From contig NW_022881614.1 in the NCBI RefSeq assembly GCF_003369915.1, forward strand, positions 6,097,001 through 6,161,000: DNA of 64,000 nt, written 5' to 3'. Positions within the stretch are counted from its first letter, which is position 1. Every line of letters begins with the position of its first letter. Under the pieces are notes generated by a model. It saw nothing but the letters and a program-made list of their open reading frames with translations. It did no database searches and was not told the DNA's origin. This DNA comes from Drosophila miranda (lineage: Eukaryota > Arthropoda > Insecta > Diptera > Drosophilidae). Shown piece after piece: positions 34,852-45,346 of this stretch. A program made the position numbers and the translations under genes.

Positions 34852-37728
34852 TTATTGGGGATGTATGACGCGAATGGCTGTGTAAGGAGCTGAAGCGGTT
34901 CCAAACGTAACTGTGTTGAGATAATACTCAGCTACTTGGTTGTGTTCGTCATGCCAAAAGTTGCGTTGATATTGCGAATCCTCTGCATTCATGTCAATGC
35001 ATCTATACATCTTCTGAATGTCGGCAGCAAAAACAAAACGATGGAAACGCCAATTCAGGACCACGCCGGCTAGATCGTTTTGGAGCGCTGGTCCGGTGCA
35101 TAGGACGTCATTGAGCGATTTTCCGTTTGACGTTTTACAGGAGGCGTCATATACTACTCTAACCTTAGTAGTGACACTTTCCTCTTTAAATACTGCGTGA
35201 TGAGGCAAGGTGCAACATGTGGACTCGATTCCATTCTCCTTGCTAATGATGCAATGCTGCTGCTCCTTGGTTGTTACTTTGGTCACCTGGCCTAGTTGAA
35301 AGTACTCCTTCATGACTTCCGAATATTTGGCTTGCAGCTCCGGCTGCCTTTGGAATCTTCGTTGAAGCATTTGGAATCGATTAATCGCGATTTGACGTGA
35401 TTTGCCTAGCACCTGCGAAGGGTCAAACAAACGCTTAAGTGGTAACCGTACCAAATACTTGCCGTTTCGTTGACGGATGTGAGTTCGTTTAAAATGCTCC
35501 TCGCACCATCGCTCTTCTGGTGTGAGCTGTTTTGCAGAACCGAGATGCTCCATTTCGAAGAATTTCTGGATGAGATTCTCTAGCCTGTTGTGGTGACATC
35601 TAATGGTGACAGCGTGTGAGCGTGTGGAAGTGGCTCGACCAAAGACTATCCAGCCAAGCTGGGTGTGCTGTGCAATTGGTTGGTTCTCCTTTCCTCTGCG
35701 GATATCTGAAAGCAGGATCTGTGGGATTACGTCCGCTCCCAGCAGAAGATCAATCCGTTGTGATTTGTAGAACCTGGGATCGGCGAGTTCTATTCCGTTC
35801 AAATGAGGACATTGCTGCAATTTGATGGAGTTTGAAGGTAATTGCGATGTAAGCGTTTTAAGTATAAACGCAGTATCAATGGTAGTACAAAACTGCGAAG
35901 TACAAGAACTTAAAGCCAATTCTGTAGTGTAGGTACACCTGTTCTTGGAGGTGGTCCCAACTCCAGCAATTTCTGCCGAAATTGGATGCCGCTTGAGGTT
36001 GAGAGCCTGCACTGTGTGCTCTGTAATGAGGGTTCCTTCCGAGCCTGAATCCACTAACGCACGTACCACCGCTGATTGACCAGTGTGGGGGTTGTGGATT
36101 GTGACCAGGGCAGTGGCCAGAAGGACAGTGCTGGGTTCGTGATGCGTTGCCGTAGCGGAGACTAGTTGCGCAGAGTGTGTTCTCACAGACGAGTCGGTCG
36201 CTGCAGACTGTGGATGACCACCGGAACTAGTGTTGGGAACAACTGGGAGAGGCTGTGCAGTGCTCTGAGTAGGAAGTGGGGTCCTAGCGTAGAGTTGCGT
36301 AGGTGTAGCCCTGCCAGATGAGTCGCTCGTTGTATACTGCCAGGAGTTACCGGAACGAGCGCTATGGGAGGCTGCGTGAGGCTGTGTTGCCACCTGAGCA
36401 GGAGTTGGGAAGTGCAGCAGTGTATGGTGTCTTTGACCACACTGCGTGCAGTTCCTTTTACTGGTACATTTTGAAAGTGCATGGGAACGGCTCAGACAGT
36501 TGAGGCATGCCTTTGCATGATCGACGATGGCTTTCCTTGCAAAGCAGTCCTTGGACAAAAGGTCCGGGCAATGCCGAAGATTGTGACTGTCGCTACAGTG
36601 AGGGCAGCGAGTGTGTTCGGCAACCGCAGTCTTGGCGTGGAAACTGTTGCCCTTGTATGTTACGTTGCCAACTGACTTCTTCGGGTGCCTTTGATTGACA
36701 GGCTGCGGCACAGGTGTCCGCGTCGTGGAGTGGCCTCGGTTTTCGAACACATCGATGCTGACGAGACGGTCGTTGAGAAATGATTGTAGCTGAGAAAAGG
36801 TGGCAAGTTCGGCAGAGCTACCGAGATGGAGCTCCCAAGCTTGCAGTGTCGTGCTTGGCAGTCTGGAAGTGAGATGATGAGCCATCCAATGCTGAACATC
36901 TAGATTCTTGAAAGCATTGAGACAAACCGTCGCAACATTAAGCATATGTTTTATATCAGCAGACTGCTCCTTTGTCAACTGTGGCAAGTCATACAAACCG
37001 TTCATATGGTACATAAACTGCAGACGTTTGTTGTCGTATCGCTTGAGGACGAGACTCCAAGCTGTTGCATAGTTATTTCCCGCAAGCGCCATCTGCTGAA
37101 TATCCTCGTCGCGATCCGAGGGAAGAGCTTGCTTCAGGAAATGAAACCTTTGGACGTCGGACAGTTTCTGGTTGTTATGGATGAGTTGAACAAATGCATC
37201 GTGAAATGCCGGCCAATCCACAAACTTGCCTGTAAAAGTCGGTACAGGTAGCTTGGGCAATTGCACTGATGATACAGATGGATTTGCTGGCTCCGGATTC
37301 TGCTGTACCGGTGGTGCTCTGGGACATACATTTTCGTAGGCCTCTGATATGATGCTGAATGCCGTTGTATAGTCTTCATCAAAGCGAAAGGCCACTTCGC
37401 TGGACACATAACTATGCGTACTTGGACATCGAAGTATTAGCAAACGTTGATGATTTTGCTCAAATTCACCTAAGAACCGTTGCAAAGTTTGTAAGCGCGT
37501 TTGAAAATAAGCTTTTGTTTTCCGATCTGCGCCATCCTTTCTGAAATTACGCACCGTTTGATTAACCCTCGCAATGAGATTTGTCTGAATAACACTGAGA
37601 TTGTCGATCTCCACCTGAGGATCGGCTTCGAGGTCGTGGGACTCGGCTGTTGACATGTTGTTGTTATATGTGTATGTACCTTTCTCACCCTTAGTTGCAC
37701 TCTCTTTGACCTTGTACAAAATACCCAC
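34852..37728 (-). CDS. BEL copy 4 Gag-protease-RT polyprotein, 3' truncated
   Basis: One 958-codon open frame. The likely true start is the Met at 37656 (MSTAESHDLEADPQ). Gag has a capsid-like region (FTGKFVDWPAFHDAFVQLIHNN, about residue 165; YATAWSLVLKRYDNKRL, about 220). The Cys-His knuckles follow (CPHCSDSHNLRHC, CLNCLSRSHALSKC, CTQCGQRHHTLLH; about 375-440), then the aspartic protease (RALVDSGSEGTLI, about 560). The BEL linker (LADPRFYKSQRIDLLLGADVIPQILL) leads to RT up to FGTASAPYTAIRVIHP. The sequence breaks there, before the YVDD motif, so RNase H and integrase are missing. No frameshift or stop interrupts the remaining 2.9 kb, so this copy is young. Structural and enzymatic proteins of a Belpaoviridae-type retrotransposon; not mobile on its own. 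Confidence 0.9.
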   Translation of the reverse strand: MGILYKVKESATKGEKGTYTYNNNMSTAESHDLEADPQVEIDNLSVIQTNLIARVNQTVRNFRKDGADRKTKAYFQTRLQTLQRFLGEFEQNHQRLLILRCPSTHSYVSSEVAFRFDEDYTTAFSIISEAYENVCPRAPPVQQNPEPANPSVSSVQLPKLPVPTFTGKFVDWPAFHDAFVQLIHNNQKLSDVQRFHFLKQALPSDRDEDIQQMALAGNNYATAWSLVLKRYDNKRLQFMYHMNGLYDLPQLTKEQSADIKHMLNVATVCLNAFKNLDVQHWMAHHLTSRLPSTTLQAWELHLGSSAELATFSQLQSFLNDRLVSIDVFENRGHSTTRTPVPQPVNQRHPKKSVGNVTYKGNSFHAKTAVAEHTRCPHCSDSHNLRHCPDLLSKDCFARKAIVDHAKACLNCLSRSHALSKCTSKRNCTQCGQRHHTLLHFPTPAQVATQPHAASHSARSGNSWQYTTSDSSGRATPTQLYARTPLPTQSTAQPLPVVPNTSSGGHPQSAATDSSVRTHSAQLVSATATHHEPSTVLLATALVTIHNPHTGQSAVVRALVDSGSEGTLITEHTVQALNLKRHPISAEIAGVGTTSKNRCTYTTELALSSCTSQFCTTIDTAFILKTLTSQLPSNSIKLQQCPHLNGIELADPRFYKSQRIDLLLGADVIPQILLSDIRRGKENQPIAQHTQLGWIVFGRATSTRSHAVTIRCHHNRLENLIQKFFEMEHLGSAKQLTPEERWCEEHFKRTHIRQRNGKYLVRLPLKRLFDPSQVLGKSRQIAINRFQMLQRRFQRQPELQAKYSEVMKEYFQLGQVTKVTTKEQQHCIISKENGIESTCCTLPHHAVFKEESVTTKVRVVYDASCKTSNGKSLNDVLCTGPALQNDLAGVVLNWRFHRFVFAADIQKMYRCIDMNAEDSQYQRNFWHDEHNQVAEYYLNTVTFGTASAPYTAIRVIHPQ

Positions 37729-38579
37729 AACGAAACACTTACTCTGGTACTCGGGAGTGCTTCTCTTTGCTTAAAGCGTAGCTTAAGAGAACTTGCGAGT
37801 CGTTGTTGTTGGTGTTGTCCGAGCGGAGAGCAGAAACTGTGCTACTGTGAGCGTTGAGTTGCGGCCTTGTGTCTAGAGATGATGTGCAGCAACAGAACGC
37901 TCGTTGGTCTCTTGGTCTCTGCTTTGCACGAGAGAGAGGCTGCTGTCTAACCGTCGGCTTGTGTTGTTGTTGTGTGCTACTGTCCAGGCGCAGAGCTATC
38001 GTCTGGTCTTCTTTGTCCCTGCTTCGTGCGAGAGATAGCGGCTGTTGGATAAACCGTTGGTTTGCGTTGTGTTTGCCGTTTACAGTTGCAGCCGGTAAAA
38101 TATGATTTTATTTGTACATTTAACTGAACGCGGAACGAGGTAGAATCATATGCGTATAGTACGAATTAAACGCGGTTCCCCCCATGGGCCACCAAAAATG
38201 TTGTGAAATCCTCGATACGAGATTTCAATGTTGAGCAGGAATGCTCTGGGGAATCTTTGCGTTTAATAATGTACTACACGATATAGACAATTCGAGATTT
38301 ATTCATTTGGACTTCAATCAACTTAAACTTTAATCTTAATCGCGTATAGAGTACAATGTAATGGGTAATACGGGTTTAAGCGCGGCCGGCTGCAACTGCT
38401 AATTGTCGTTGTGATTTCGTCGAAACGCAAACGAAGACTCTTCATGGCGATCGGAAACGAGGTTACGCCGCCCTAGCATGAAACGACGCCGTTCTCCGAG
38501 TGGGCAATCGCAGTTAGAGCGCTCTCACTCTCTTTGTAGTTTAACCCTTAGAAAACCGTCCACGTTCGGTATGTCGACA
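34858..38579 (-). mobile_element. BEL/Pao LTR retrotransposon, copy 4 (3' half missing)
   Basis: It consists of a 5' LTR at 38199-38579, a leader of about 540 bases, and the gag-protease-RT frame down to 34858. Beyond that the sequence is ordinary AT-rich DNA (ATTATTAT...TATATATATG). No 3' LTR is found, so the 3' half was deleted. The LTR abuts the end of BEL fragment 3. Confidence 0.85.
38199..38579 (-). repeat. 5' LTR of BEL copy 4
   Basis: On the minus strand it starts TGTCGACATACCGAACG (38579) and ends GATTTCACAACA (38199), giving 381 bases with TGT...ACA ends. AATAAA lies near its 3' part (about 38300, minus). The bases after the LTR, TTTTTGGTGGCCCATGG, would be the primer-binding region. 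The borders come from the TG/CA logic and the leader; the second LTR is missing, so they cannot be checked by identity. Confidence 0.7.
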
Positions 38580-38616
38580 GGTTGAAGCGGGGGTGAAAAC
38601 GTAACTAAACTAGGCC

Positions 38617-39806
38617 TTACGATCTATGCTCCATGATGGCTTGAGCGCCGGGTGGATCGTGGGTCGTAAAGTCTCCCGAGCGCCCCTCCGAGCGCGCGAG
38701 ATCGAGTTGAGACCGGAGCGCACGAAGTTGGCACAGTGCGCGGCAATCATCTGCTGCTGGCCTGAACATCCTCCCACCCCCTGCAGGATGCAAAGCCCAA
38801 TCGGTGTCAATGGCTGTGTGCATGCACCGGGCCACAGGAAGGCCGTCCTCGCGTGCCAGGATCCCGGGTTGGATCACTTTCGGGTAGACGTCGGCGCCTA
38901 AGACCAGAGAGATGGTGGCTGGTCGATGGAATTGCGCATCTGCGAGCTTCAGATCGTCAAATCGAGCCCGGATCGTATCGCTCAAAGGTCGGATCGGCGT
39001 GCGGATGCGCAAACGGGGCTCGACCTTCAGGATGGCTTCCAGTCGGAAGTCGCCCGTCTTGGTACGAATGACAGCGGTGCACACCTTCTCGTTGCGCGTC
39101 GGCAACGTAGGTATCTTGAAGGCGGAGGCCAATGAGTCGTCAATGCAGCTCACCGGCGTGCATGGGTCGATGAGCGCGCCCATTTCGAAATCCTTCGAGC
39201 CCGTATCCAGGACCACCAGCGCCGTCGGGAGGATATTGAGGCTCCTATAATGTAGAAGGGAGCTTACGGAGGGCGCCGGGGTTCCTACGACGGGGCGGTT
39301 CACGGGGTGCCGGGGACGGCACTCAGCTTGAGCCGCTGGACTCGAAAACGATGAGGTCGCGGTTCCTACGACCGGTCGGCTGACGGGCCGACGAGGATGG
39401 TGCTCGGCGTGAGCCGGCGTAGATGGCGGCGGTGCAGCCGGGTCTGGACGGGCTGGGCGACGAGGGCGGCGTCCGGCGTGGGCCGATGTAGCTGTCGACT
39501 GTATTCCCGATGCTGAGCGGGCTAGACAGCGAGGCGCAGATATGTGGAGTAGCGTGTGGTGGTTCTTGCCACACACCCTGCACAGCCCGCCACTGAGGCA
39601 GTCCTTCCCGGAGTGCTGGTGCGCCAGGCAGTTGGCGCAGTATTTGTTTCTCAGGACGGCTCGGAGCCTCTTCTCAGGGCTCAGGCGCAGAAACACGTGG
39701 CAGGTCCATAGCGGGTGTATTCCTGAGCAGACTCGGCAACGCTAGGTGCCTCTACCCCGTGGACGCCGGCTCTCCCCTGTGCGGTTGGCGCGTGAGCGTG
39801 GGGCCA
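38617..39806 (-). pseudogene. BEL copy 3 fragment: zinc knuckles, linker repeats and protease
   Basis: The minus strand starts at an ATG at 39806 (MAPRSRANRTGESRRPRGRG). A TAG stop follows, then Cys-His knuckles (CRVCSGIHPLWTC, CANCLAHQHSGKDC, CRVCGKNHHTLLH) and a proline-rich linker of three imperfect repeats (core RPVVGT). The protease-like domain ALIDPCTPVSCID has a D-P-C in place of the usual D-S-G, so it is probably inactive. The BEL linker LADAQFHRPATISLVLGADVYPK is next, and homology then fades before the stop at 38617. There is no RT or integrase. Its right edge meets BEL copy 2 and its left edge meets the LTR of BEL copy 4, which may have inserted into it. Confidence 0.75.
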
Positions 39807-39892
39807 TGTCTGGATACGATGAACTAGGAGGAAGGAAAGTGGTCGAAGAAGTATTAGTAATGAAACTTGGAGCTTTGGAAGGTACATTCGCG

Positions 39893-40195
39893 TTATTGTT
39901 GGACGGAACTAGGGCGTTCTACTGGGAGGAGAACGACATTTACAACAGGCCTTTTAAGGACCCCGCGGGCAGTAAGGATATCTACCACACGGACTCTATT
40001 GTCAGCGCCGGGATACACGGACTGGACTCTCCCGAACCGCCATTCATTGGAGGGCAGGTTGTCTTCTTTGACGACAACCATATCCCCAACCTGGAGGTTT
40101 GGCGTCGGCGTCTGCCACTTAGTGCGGTTGTGGAGCTCTTTAAAGTATTCCTCTTTCCACCGCTGGCAAAACTGTTGGGTGAGGGCCTTTAAATG
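39893..40195 (-). pseudogene. BEL copy 2 C-terminal (DUF5641-type) tail
   Basis: It reads QHLKALTQQFCQRWKEEY then PTPNLQVGDMVVVKEDNLPS, WRFGRVQSVYPGADNRVRVV and LKRPVVNVVLLP, the domain that ends BEL integrases. It is out of frame with the integrase ORF ending at 40189. The intervening codons (normally ALTPGHFL.G and about 60 residues) are missing, so a deletion fused SEDPT to this tail with a frameshift. Confidence 0.8.
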
Positions 40196-42102
40196 CTGCC
40201 AGTTGGATCTTCGGACATCGGCGAGAGCGGCCTGGAATTAAGGCATGCTTCGATCTTTGCGAGAAGCGTGGAAAGCTCTTCGAAAGTGTACTTCCGAGTG
40301 GACGTGGCTTTGTAAAAGAGAGTTTTGAAACTCTTCACCCCAGCTTCCCACAGACCTCCCATGTGTGGAGCTCCTGGTGGGATAAAACGCCACGAAACCC
40401 GGTACGTGGCATCAGTTATAGAGCCCTTGAATGCCTCTAGGAAGTCACGGGAAAGCACCTTGGCGGCACCAACGAAAGTTTTGCCATTGTCGGAGTGAAT
40501 GCGCTGCGGACACCCTCGTCGTGCGACGAAACGAGCGAAGGCTGCAAGAAATTTCTCGGTCGTGAGATCCGACGTGGGCTCCAAATGGATCGCCTTCGTG
40601 GAAAAACACACGAACACACACACATACCCCTTGGTTATCAGGCACGCTCTGCCTGTGTAATTCCGTATTTCGAAGGGACTTGCGTAGTCAATTCCGGTGT
40701 GCGTGAACGGTCTGTAAAAGGACGTTCGTTCCGTAGGAAGATAACCCATCATTTGGGCTTGCAACTTCTGTCTGTGGATGACGCATACCTTGCAGGAGTT
40801 TACCACCCCCTTCATGAGTTTCTGAACCTTGGGAATCCAGAACTTGGATCGGATAAGTCGCACCATTAGTTGGTTCCCGCCATGAAGAGTTATCCGGTGG
40901 GTGAATTGCGCGAGAAGGCGGGATAGCCGGCAGCCGTACGGCAGAATAATGGGATGCCGTTCGTCGTACTTCAGAAAGGTAGAAGTTGCGATACGGCCAC
41001 ATGCTCTTATGAGCCCATGTTGGTCTAGGAACGGGATCAAATTCAGGATAGAACTTGACCTTGGCACTGGCCGCTTCTTGCTTAGGCAGTGATACTCTTG
41101 GGAGTATTCCCTGCGCTGAGTCTCTAGGATAAGAGTGCGCTCAGCTTCGGTAATGTCTTCGCTTGCAAGGTGGTCCTCTTGTCCGGTGACCAGCTTCCGG
41201 CAGCGTTTTGTGAAGCGAAGGACATAAGCACGGACTCGCAGGGCTCTCTCCAGATTGGAGAGCCGATCGAGGAAGTCTTCGGATGGGCTCGGTGCAAAAT
41301 GAACCTTCAGAGCCCGTTGCTCGAGGGTTACCACGGGATCGTCCCCACCTTGGGCTGGCCATTTATGCCGGGGCCCTTGCAACCACGCTGGTCCGTGCCA
41401 CCAGAGTTGGTTCTCGACGAGCTCCTGTAAGGACACGCCCCTGCTGGCGAGGTCGGCGGGATTTTGTGCGGACGGAACGTGACCCCAATTCTCGACCTCG
41501 GTGGCTTGCGAAATTTTGGTCACTCGGTTGGCCACGAAGGTAGTCCAGTGGCAAGCAGGCTTTTTCAGCCAGGACAGGACTATAGCGGAATCTGTCCAGA
41601 AGTAACAGGTTGTAGGTGCGCTTGGCATATTTGGCAGGATAGCCGTCGCCATTTCGGACAGTAGCACGGCGCCGCATAGCTCTAACCGGGGGAGCGATAC
41701 AGTCTTAACGGGTGCGACTCGTGTTTTCGCGGTGAGCAACTGCACCTTGACCAGGTGGTCAGTCTCGATCCGTACGTAGATCGCCGCACCGTACCCCTTT
41801 TCGGACGCATCGCAAAACCCGTGATGCTCGACCCTTACAGATGGTTCGGAGCCAATCCACCTTGGAATGCGGATCTGGTCGAGAGCGGAGTAGCTCTGCA
41901 GAAAACTCTGCCAGCGCTGACGCATCTCGGTCGGAAGATCTTGGTCCCATCCCACTTCTTGAAACCAGATCTCTTGCATGAATATCTTTGACCGAACAAT
42001 GAAAGGAGCCAACCAGCCCGCAGGGTCGAACAGCGGTACGGCAGAATAATGGGATGCCGTTCGTCGTACTTCAGAAAGGTAGAAGTTGCGATACGGCCAC
42101 AT
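40189..42102 (-). pseudogene. BEL copy 2 RNase H and integrase (downstream repeat unit)
   Basis: A 637-codon frame. It reads the second copy of the duplicated segment: PAGWLAPFIVRSKIFMQEIW, the RNase H region with FCDASEKGYGAAIYV, SLPRLELCGAVLLS and FWTDSAIVLSWLK, and the integrase N-terminus. The single-copy integrase core follows: HRITLHGGN and CKVCVIHRQ (zinc-binding), FTHTGIDYASPF (first Asp), RIHSDNGKTFVGA (second Asp) and GAPHMGGLWEAGVKSFK (catalytic Glu region). All three integrase acidic residues are visible. The frame ends at 40189 because of the deletion described for the C-terminal tail. Confidence 0.85.
40931..42032 (-). repeat. 1.1-kb tandem duplication in BEL copy 2, unit 1
   Basis: From about 40931 (GTACGGCAGAATAATGGGATG from 40936) to GGTCGAACA at 42032, this matches 42031-43124 at an offset of exactly 1100 bases. 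I see only two substitutions (41036/42136 and 41973/43073) and one 8-base deletion. It covers the end of RT, RNase H and the start of integrase. Confidence 0.95.
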
Positions 42103-43079
42103 GCTCTTATGAGCCCATGTTGGTCTAGGAACGGGTTCAAATTCAGGATAGAACTTGACCTTGGCACTGGCCGCTTCTTGCTTAGGCAGTGATACTCTTG
42201 GGAGTATTCCCTGCGCTGAGTCTCTAGGATAAGAGTGCGCTCAGCTTCGGTAATGTCTTCGCTTGCAAGGTGGTCCTCTTGTCCGGTGACCAGCTTCCGG
42301 CAGCGTTTTGTGAAGCGAAGGACATAAGCACGGACTCGCAGGGCTCTCTCCAGATTGGAGAGCCGATCGAGGAAGTCTTCGGATGGGCTCGGTGCAAAAT
42401 GAACCTTCAGAGCCCGTTGCTCGAGGGTTACCACGGGATCGTCCCCACCTTGGGCTGGCCATTTATGCCGGGGCCCTTGCAACCACGCTGGTCCGTGCCA
42501 CCAGAGTTGGTTCTCGACGAGCTCCTGTAAGGACACGCCCCTGCTGGCGAGGTCGGCGGGATTTTGTGCGGACGGAACGTGACCCCAATTCTCGACCTCG
42601 GTGGCTTGCGAAATTTTGGTCACTCGGTTGGCCACGAAGGTAGTCCAGTGGCAAGCAGGCTTTTTCAGCCAGGACAGGACTATAGCGGAATCTGTCCAGA
42701 AGTAACAGGTTGTAGGTGCGCTTGGCATATTTGGCAGGATAGCCGTCGCCATTTCGGACAGTAGCACGGCGCCGCATAGCTCTAACCGGGGGAGCGATAC
42801 AGTCTTAACGGGTGCGACTCGTGTTTTCGCGGTGAGCAACTGCACCTTGACCAGGTGGTCAGTCTCGATCCGTACGTAGATCGCCGCACCGTACCCCTTT
42901 TCGGACGCATCGCAAAACCCGTGATGCTCGACCCTTACAGATGGTTCGGAGCCAATCCACCTTGGAATGCGGATCTGGTCGAGAGCGGAGTAGCTCTGCA
43001 GAAAACTCTGCCAGCGCTGACGCATCTCGGTCGGAAGATCTTGGTCCCATCCCACTTCTTGCAACCAGATCTCTTGCAT
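41835..43079 (-). pseudogene. BEL copy 2 RNase H region (upstream repeat unit)
   Basis: This is the first-read copy of the duplicated RNase H/integrase-N segment (MQEIWLQEVGWDQDLPTEMR through LRACGRIATSTFLKYDERHP). At the junction near 42030 it falls back, out of frame, into the start of the second unit (RAGWLLSLFGQRYSC). An integrase could not be made from this copy. Confidence 0.85.
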
Positions 43080-43124
43080 GAATATCTTTGACCGAACAAT
43101 GAAACCAGCCCGCAGGGTCGAACA
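42031..43124 (-). repeat. 1.1-kb tandem duplication in BEL copy 2, unit 2 (8 bases shorter)
   Basis: Near-identical to unit 1. It lacks the 8 bases GGAGCCAA found at about 42005 (compare ATGAAAGGAGCCAACCAGCC with ATGAAACCAGCC at 43100). On the coding strand this unit is read first, and the 8-base loss shifts the frame just after LFDPAGW. The duplication junction shares CAGC. Confidence 0.95.
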
Positions 43125-43639
43125 ACCTTGCTATCTGGAAAAGCACCGCTCGCTTGGTATAGGATGCCGTAGATGCCAGTTCTGGCGGAACGAAGAAGAA
43201 ATCGTCTGTTGTCGCCTTCCAGCGGATTCCGAGTGTCTTGGCTTTCTGCCTCAAGTTCAAGGATGTCGGTGTGAAGGAGATGGTCATTCGGAATGGTAGT
43301 CAGGATATCCTTGTGGTTGGACGTCCATTTTCTCAGTGGAAACCCGGCAGAACTCAGGGCGGCCTGTAACTCGCGGATAGCTAGTTGAGCCTCAGTAGGA
43401 GAGTCTGCTCCCGCTAGGACGTCGTCGACATACATACAGGACCGAATGATGTGACTGGTTCTTGGGAATCGGGACTGGACATCGTCTGCAAGCCGTTGCA
43501 ACACCCGGATGGCGAGAAAGGGAGCACAATTGACTCCAAAGGTGACAGTTTGCAACTCATAGTCGCGTTTCTCGCCCTCCTTGTTGCGAAACAATATTCG
43601 CTGGAAGGGGGTGTGCTTCGGATCTACCCAAATCTGCCG
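43124..43639 (-). pseudogene. BEL copy 2 RT C-terminal half
   Basis: After a stop codon at 43640-43642 the same frame continues with the RT palm: LQTVTFGVNCAPFLAIRVLQ and the catalytic MYVDDVLAGAD, followed by RELQAALSSAGFPLRKWTSN. Near 43285 a frame change moves the reading into KTLGIRWKATTDDFFFVPPE and LFDPAGW. The missing catalytic function comes from the stop and frameshifts rather than loss of the YVDD residues. Confidence 0.85.
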
Positions 43640-45346
43640 TTACATCTTGGTGATGTCAGCATTGAAGACGTACCGGTAGTAGCGCCACTTCAGGATCTGA
43701 AGGGTTAAGTCGAACTGGTGAACAGGGCCGGGGTGCAGAAGGTCAGCCAAGCTGATACCGTTAGTCGACGGGATGGATGCGTTAAATACAACGCGGACTT
43801 TCGTGGTGGTGCTATCAGGCTTGAAGACAGCGTGGTGCGGCAGGTAGTAGGTTGAGGACCCATGAGTCGGAAGAACTTCTGTCATGTGTCCAAGCTCTAG
43901 GTATTCTTGAATCACGGTGTCGTACTGCTCTTGTAGGGGACTGTTTCTTTTCAAGCGATTTTCGTTTTTTAGGAACTGGGCCAGCGCGGTTGCCCTTGAA
44001 TACCCCAGATCTGCTCCGAGATGATCTGGGTCGCGAAACGGTAACGTGACGACGTATTTCCCGCTTGGCGTTCTTGACGTAGTTCGGAGGAAATTTCTTT
44101 TGCAGTACGAATCCGACTCGCTTTCTATTTTAGTAGGAATGTCCTCCACCTCCCAAAACTTTGTGAGGAGTTTGTCTAAAGGAGTCTCTAGCTCGGTGGA
44201 AATTTGCGTGGAGAAGGATGCGACCCTGCCTTGTACCGTGTTTGGCACTGGGCCTGTAAGAACCCATCCGAAAATGGTTTCCTGTCCGAGGAGAGATCCA
44301 CAGATGTTCGTCTGTGAGCCGCTCAAGAGGATGGATGGAAGGATGTCGGCACCAATCGGGTCGATTAGAGCGCGGGCGCGAAAGTTTGTCCCCAAGTGGC
44401 AAATATTAATAATAGCCGTGCACAGGAGTACCGCCCTCTTGCCGGAGGCGAAATAGTTCTGAACGCTAGGCTGAGCTTCGGCAGGCGTCGGAAGTGGTAC
44501 GGAGTTGGGCACGGATTGGCTGGAAACTGGAGTGCCACGGTGCAGCAGCGAATGATGCCGGTCTCCACACGTGTTGCAGTTTTTGGCGCTTTGGCATTCA
44601 CGAATCTGGTGACCTCTTGCGAAACAGTTTAAGCAAAGCATTTTTTGCTTAATATAGCTGGAGCGAGCATCAGGTCTCATCTGAAGGAATTGAGGGCATA
44701 CCCGGATCGGATGGTTCTCTTTGGAGCAAAGATCACACGTTCTCCGCTTCGGATCCACAGTTGTTCCGAACGAGTGAACCTGCCTTGCAACAGGGCTCCC
44801 TTGGGAACGGAATGGGTTGGAATTGCCCTTTGAACTCTCTGACATGGGTAGACTCGCCCTGGAGTGGGCCTGAGTCTCCATGCCTGGATGGCCATCCTCG
44901 GTCACCTCGAGAGACAGGTACCGCTCCGCCAGGAACTTGTCCATAGCGTGCCAAGTGGGAATTTCGGACTTGTGTGTCACGGACTGCTCCCAAAGCTCCA
45001 AAGTAGCTTTCGGCAACTTCGCGGATATGAGGTACACTAACACTCCGTCAGCGAAAATGATGTCTGTGGAGACCTCGGAGTGGTTGAGTGTCGTAAGGCA
45101 CTTGTGGACGGCCCTCTGAAGCTCTTTTAGCGCTGCAGCTGACTCGGTGCGGATTTGGGGCAGATTGAAAAGGATCTTCAGCTGGGCTTTGAGTATCAGC
45201 CTCTTGTTTTGGAAACGATCACGGAGGGCGCTCCATGCGGACGCGAACCCTTCGTTCGTGAGTGGAGCCAGTTGGCCAGAATGGCCAGTTGAGGCGTGTG
45301 AGGGACAGTCGGGGGTTCGAGCTGATCGTTCAGTTCGGCAAGGCAT
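43640..45346 (-). pseudogene. BEL copy 2 Gag C-terminus, zinc knuckles and RT N-terminal half
   Basis: It starts abruptly in gag at TNEGFASAWSALRDRFQNKR; the preceding capsid half is missing. It has the knuckles CDLCSKENHPIRVC, CLNCFARGHQIREC and CNTCGDRHHSLLH. The protease catalytic core is missing: the frame passes from RARALID straight to PIGADILPSILLSG, so about 150 residues were lost in frame. RT N-terminal motifs follow (YYLPHHAVFKPDSTTTKVRVVFNAS; YRYVFNADITKM) until a stop at 43640. Confidence 0.85.

Noticed and set aside
39746..40192. 148-codon plus-strand frame
   Set aside because: It is the exact complement of the BEL copy 2 C-terminal tail, whose minus-strand translation matches a known domain.
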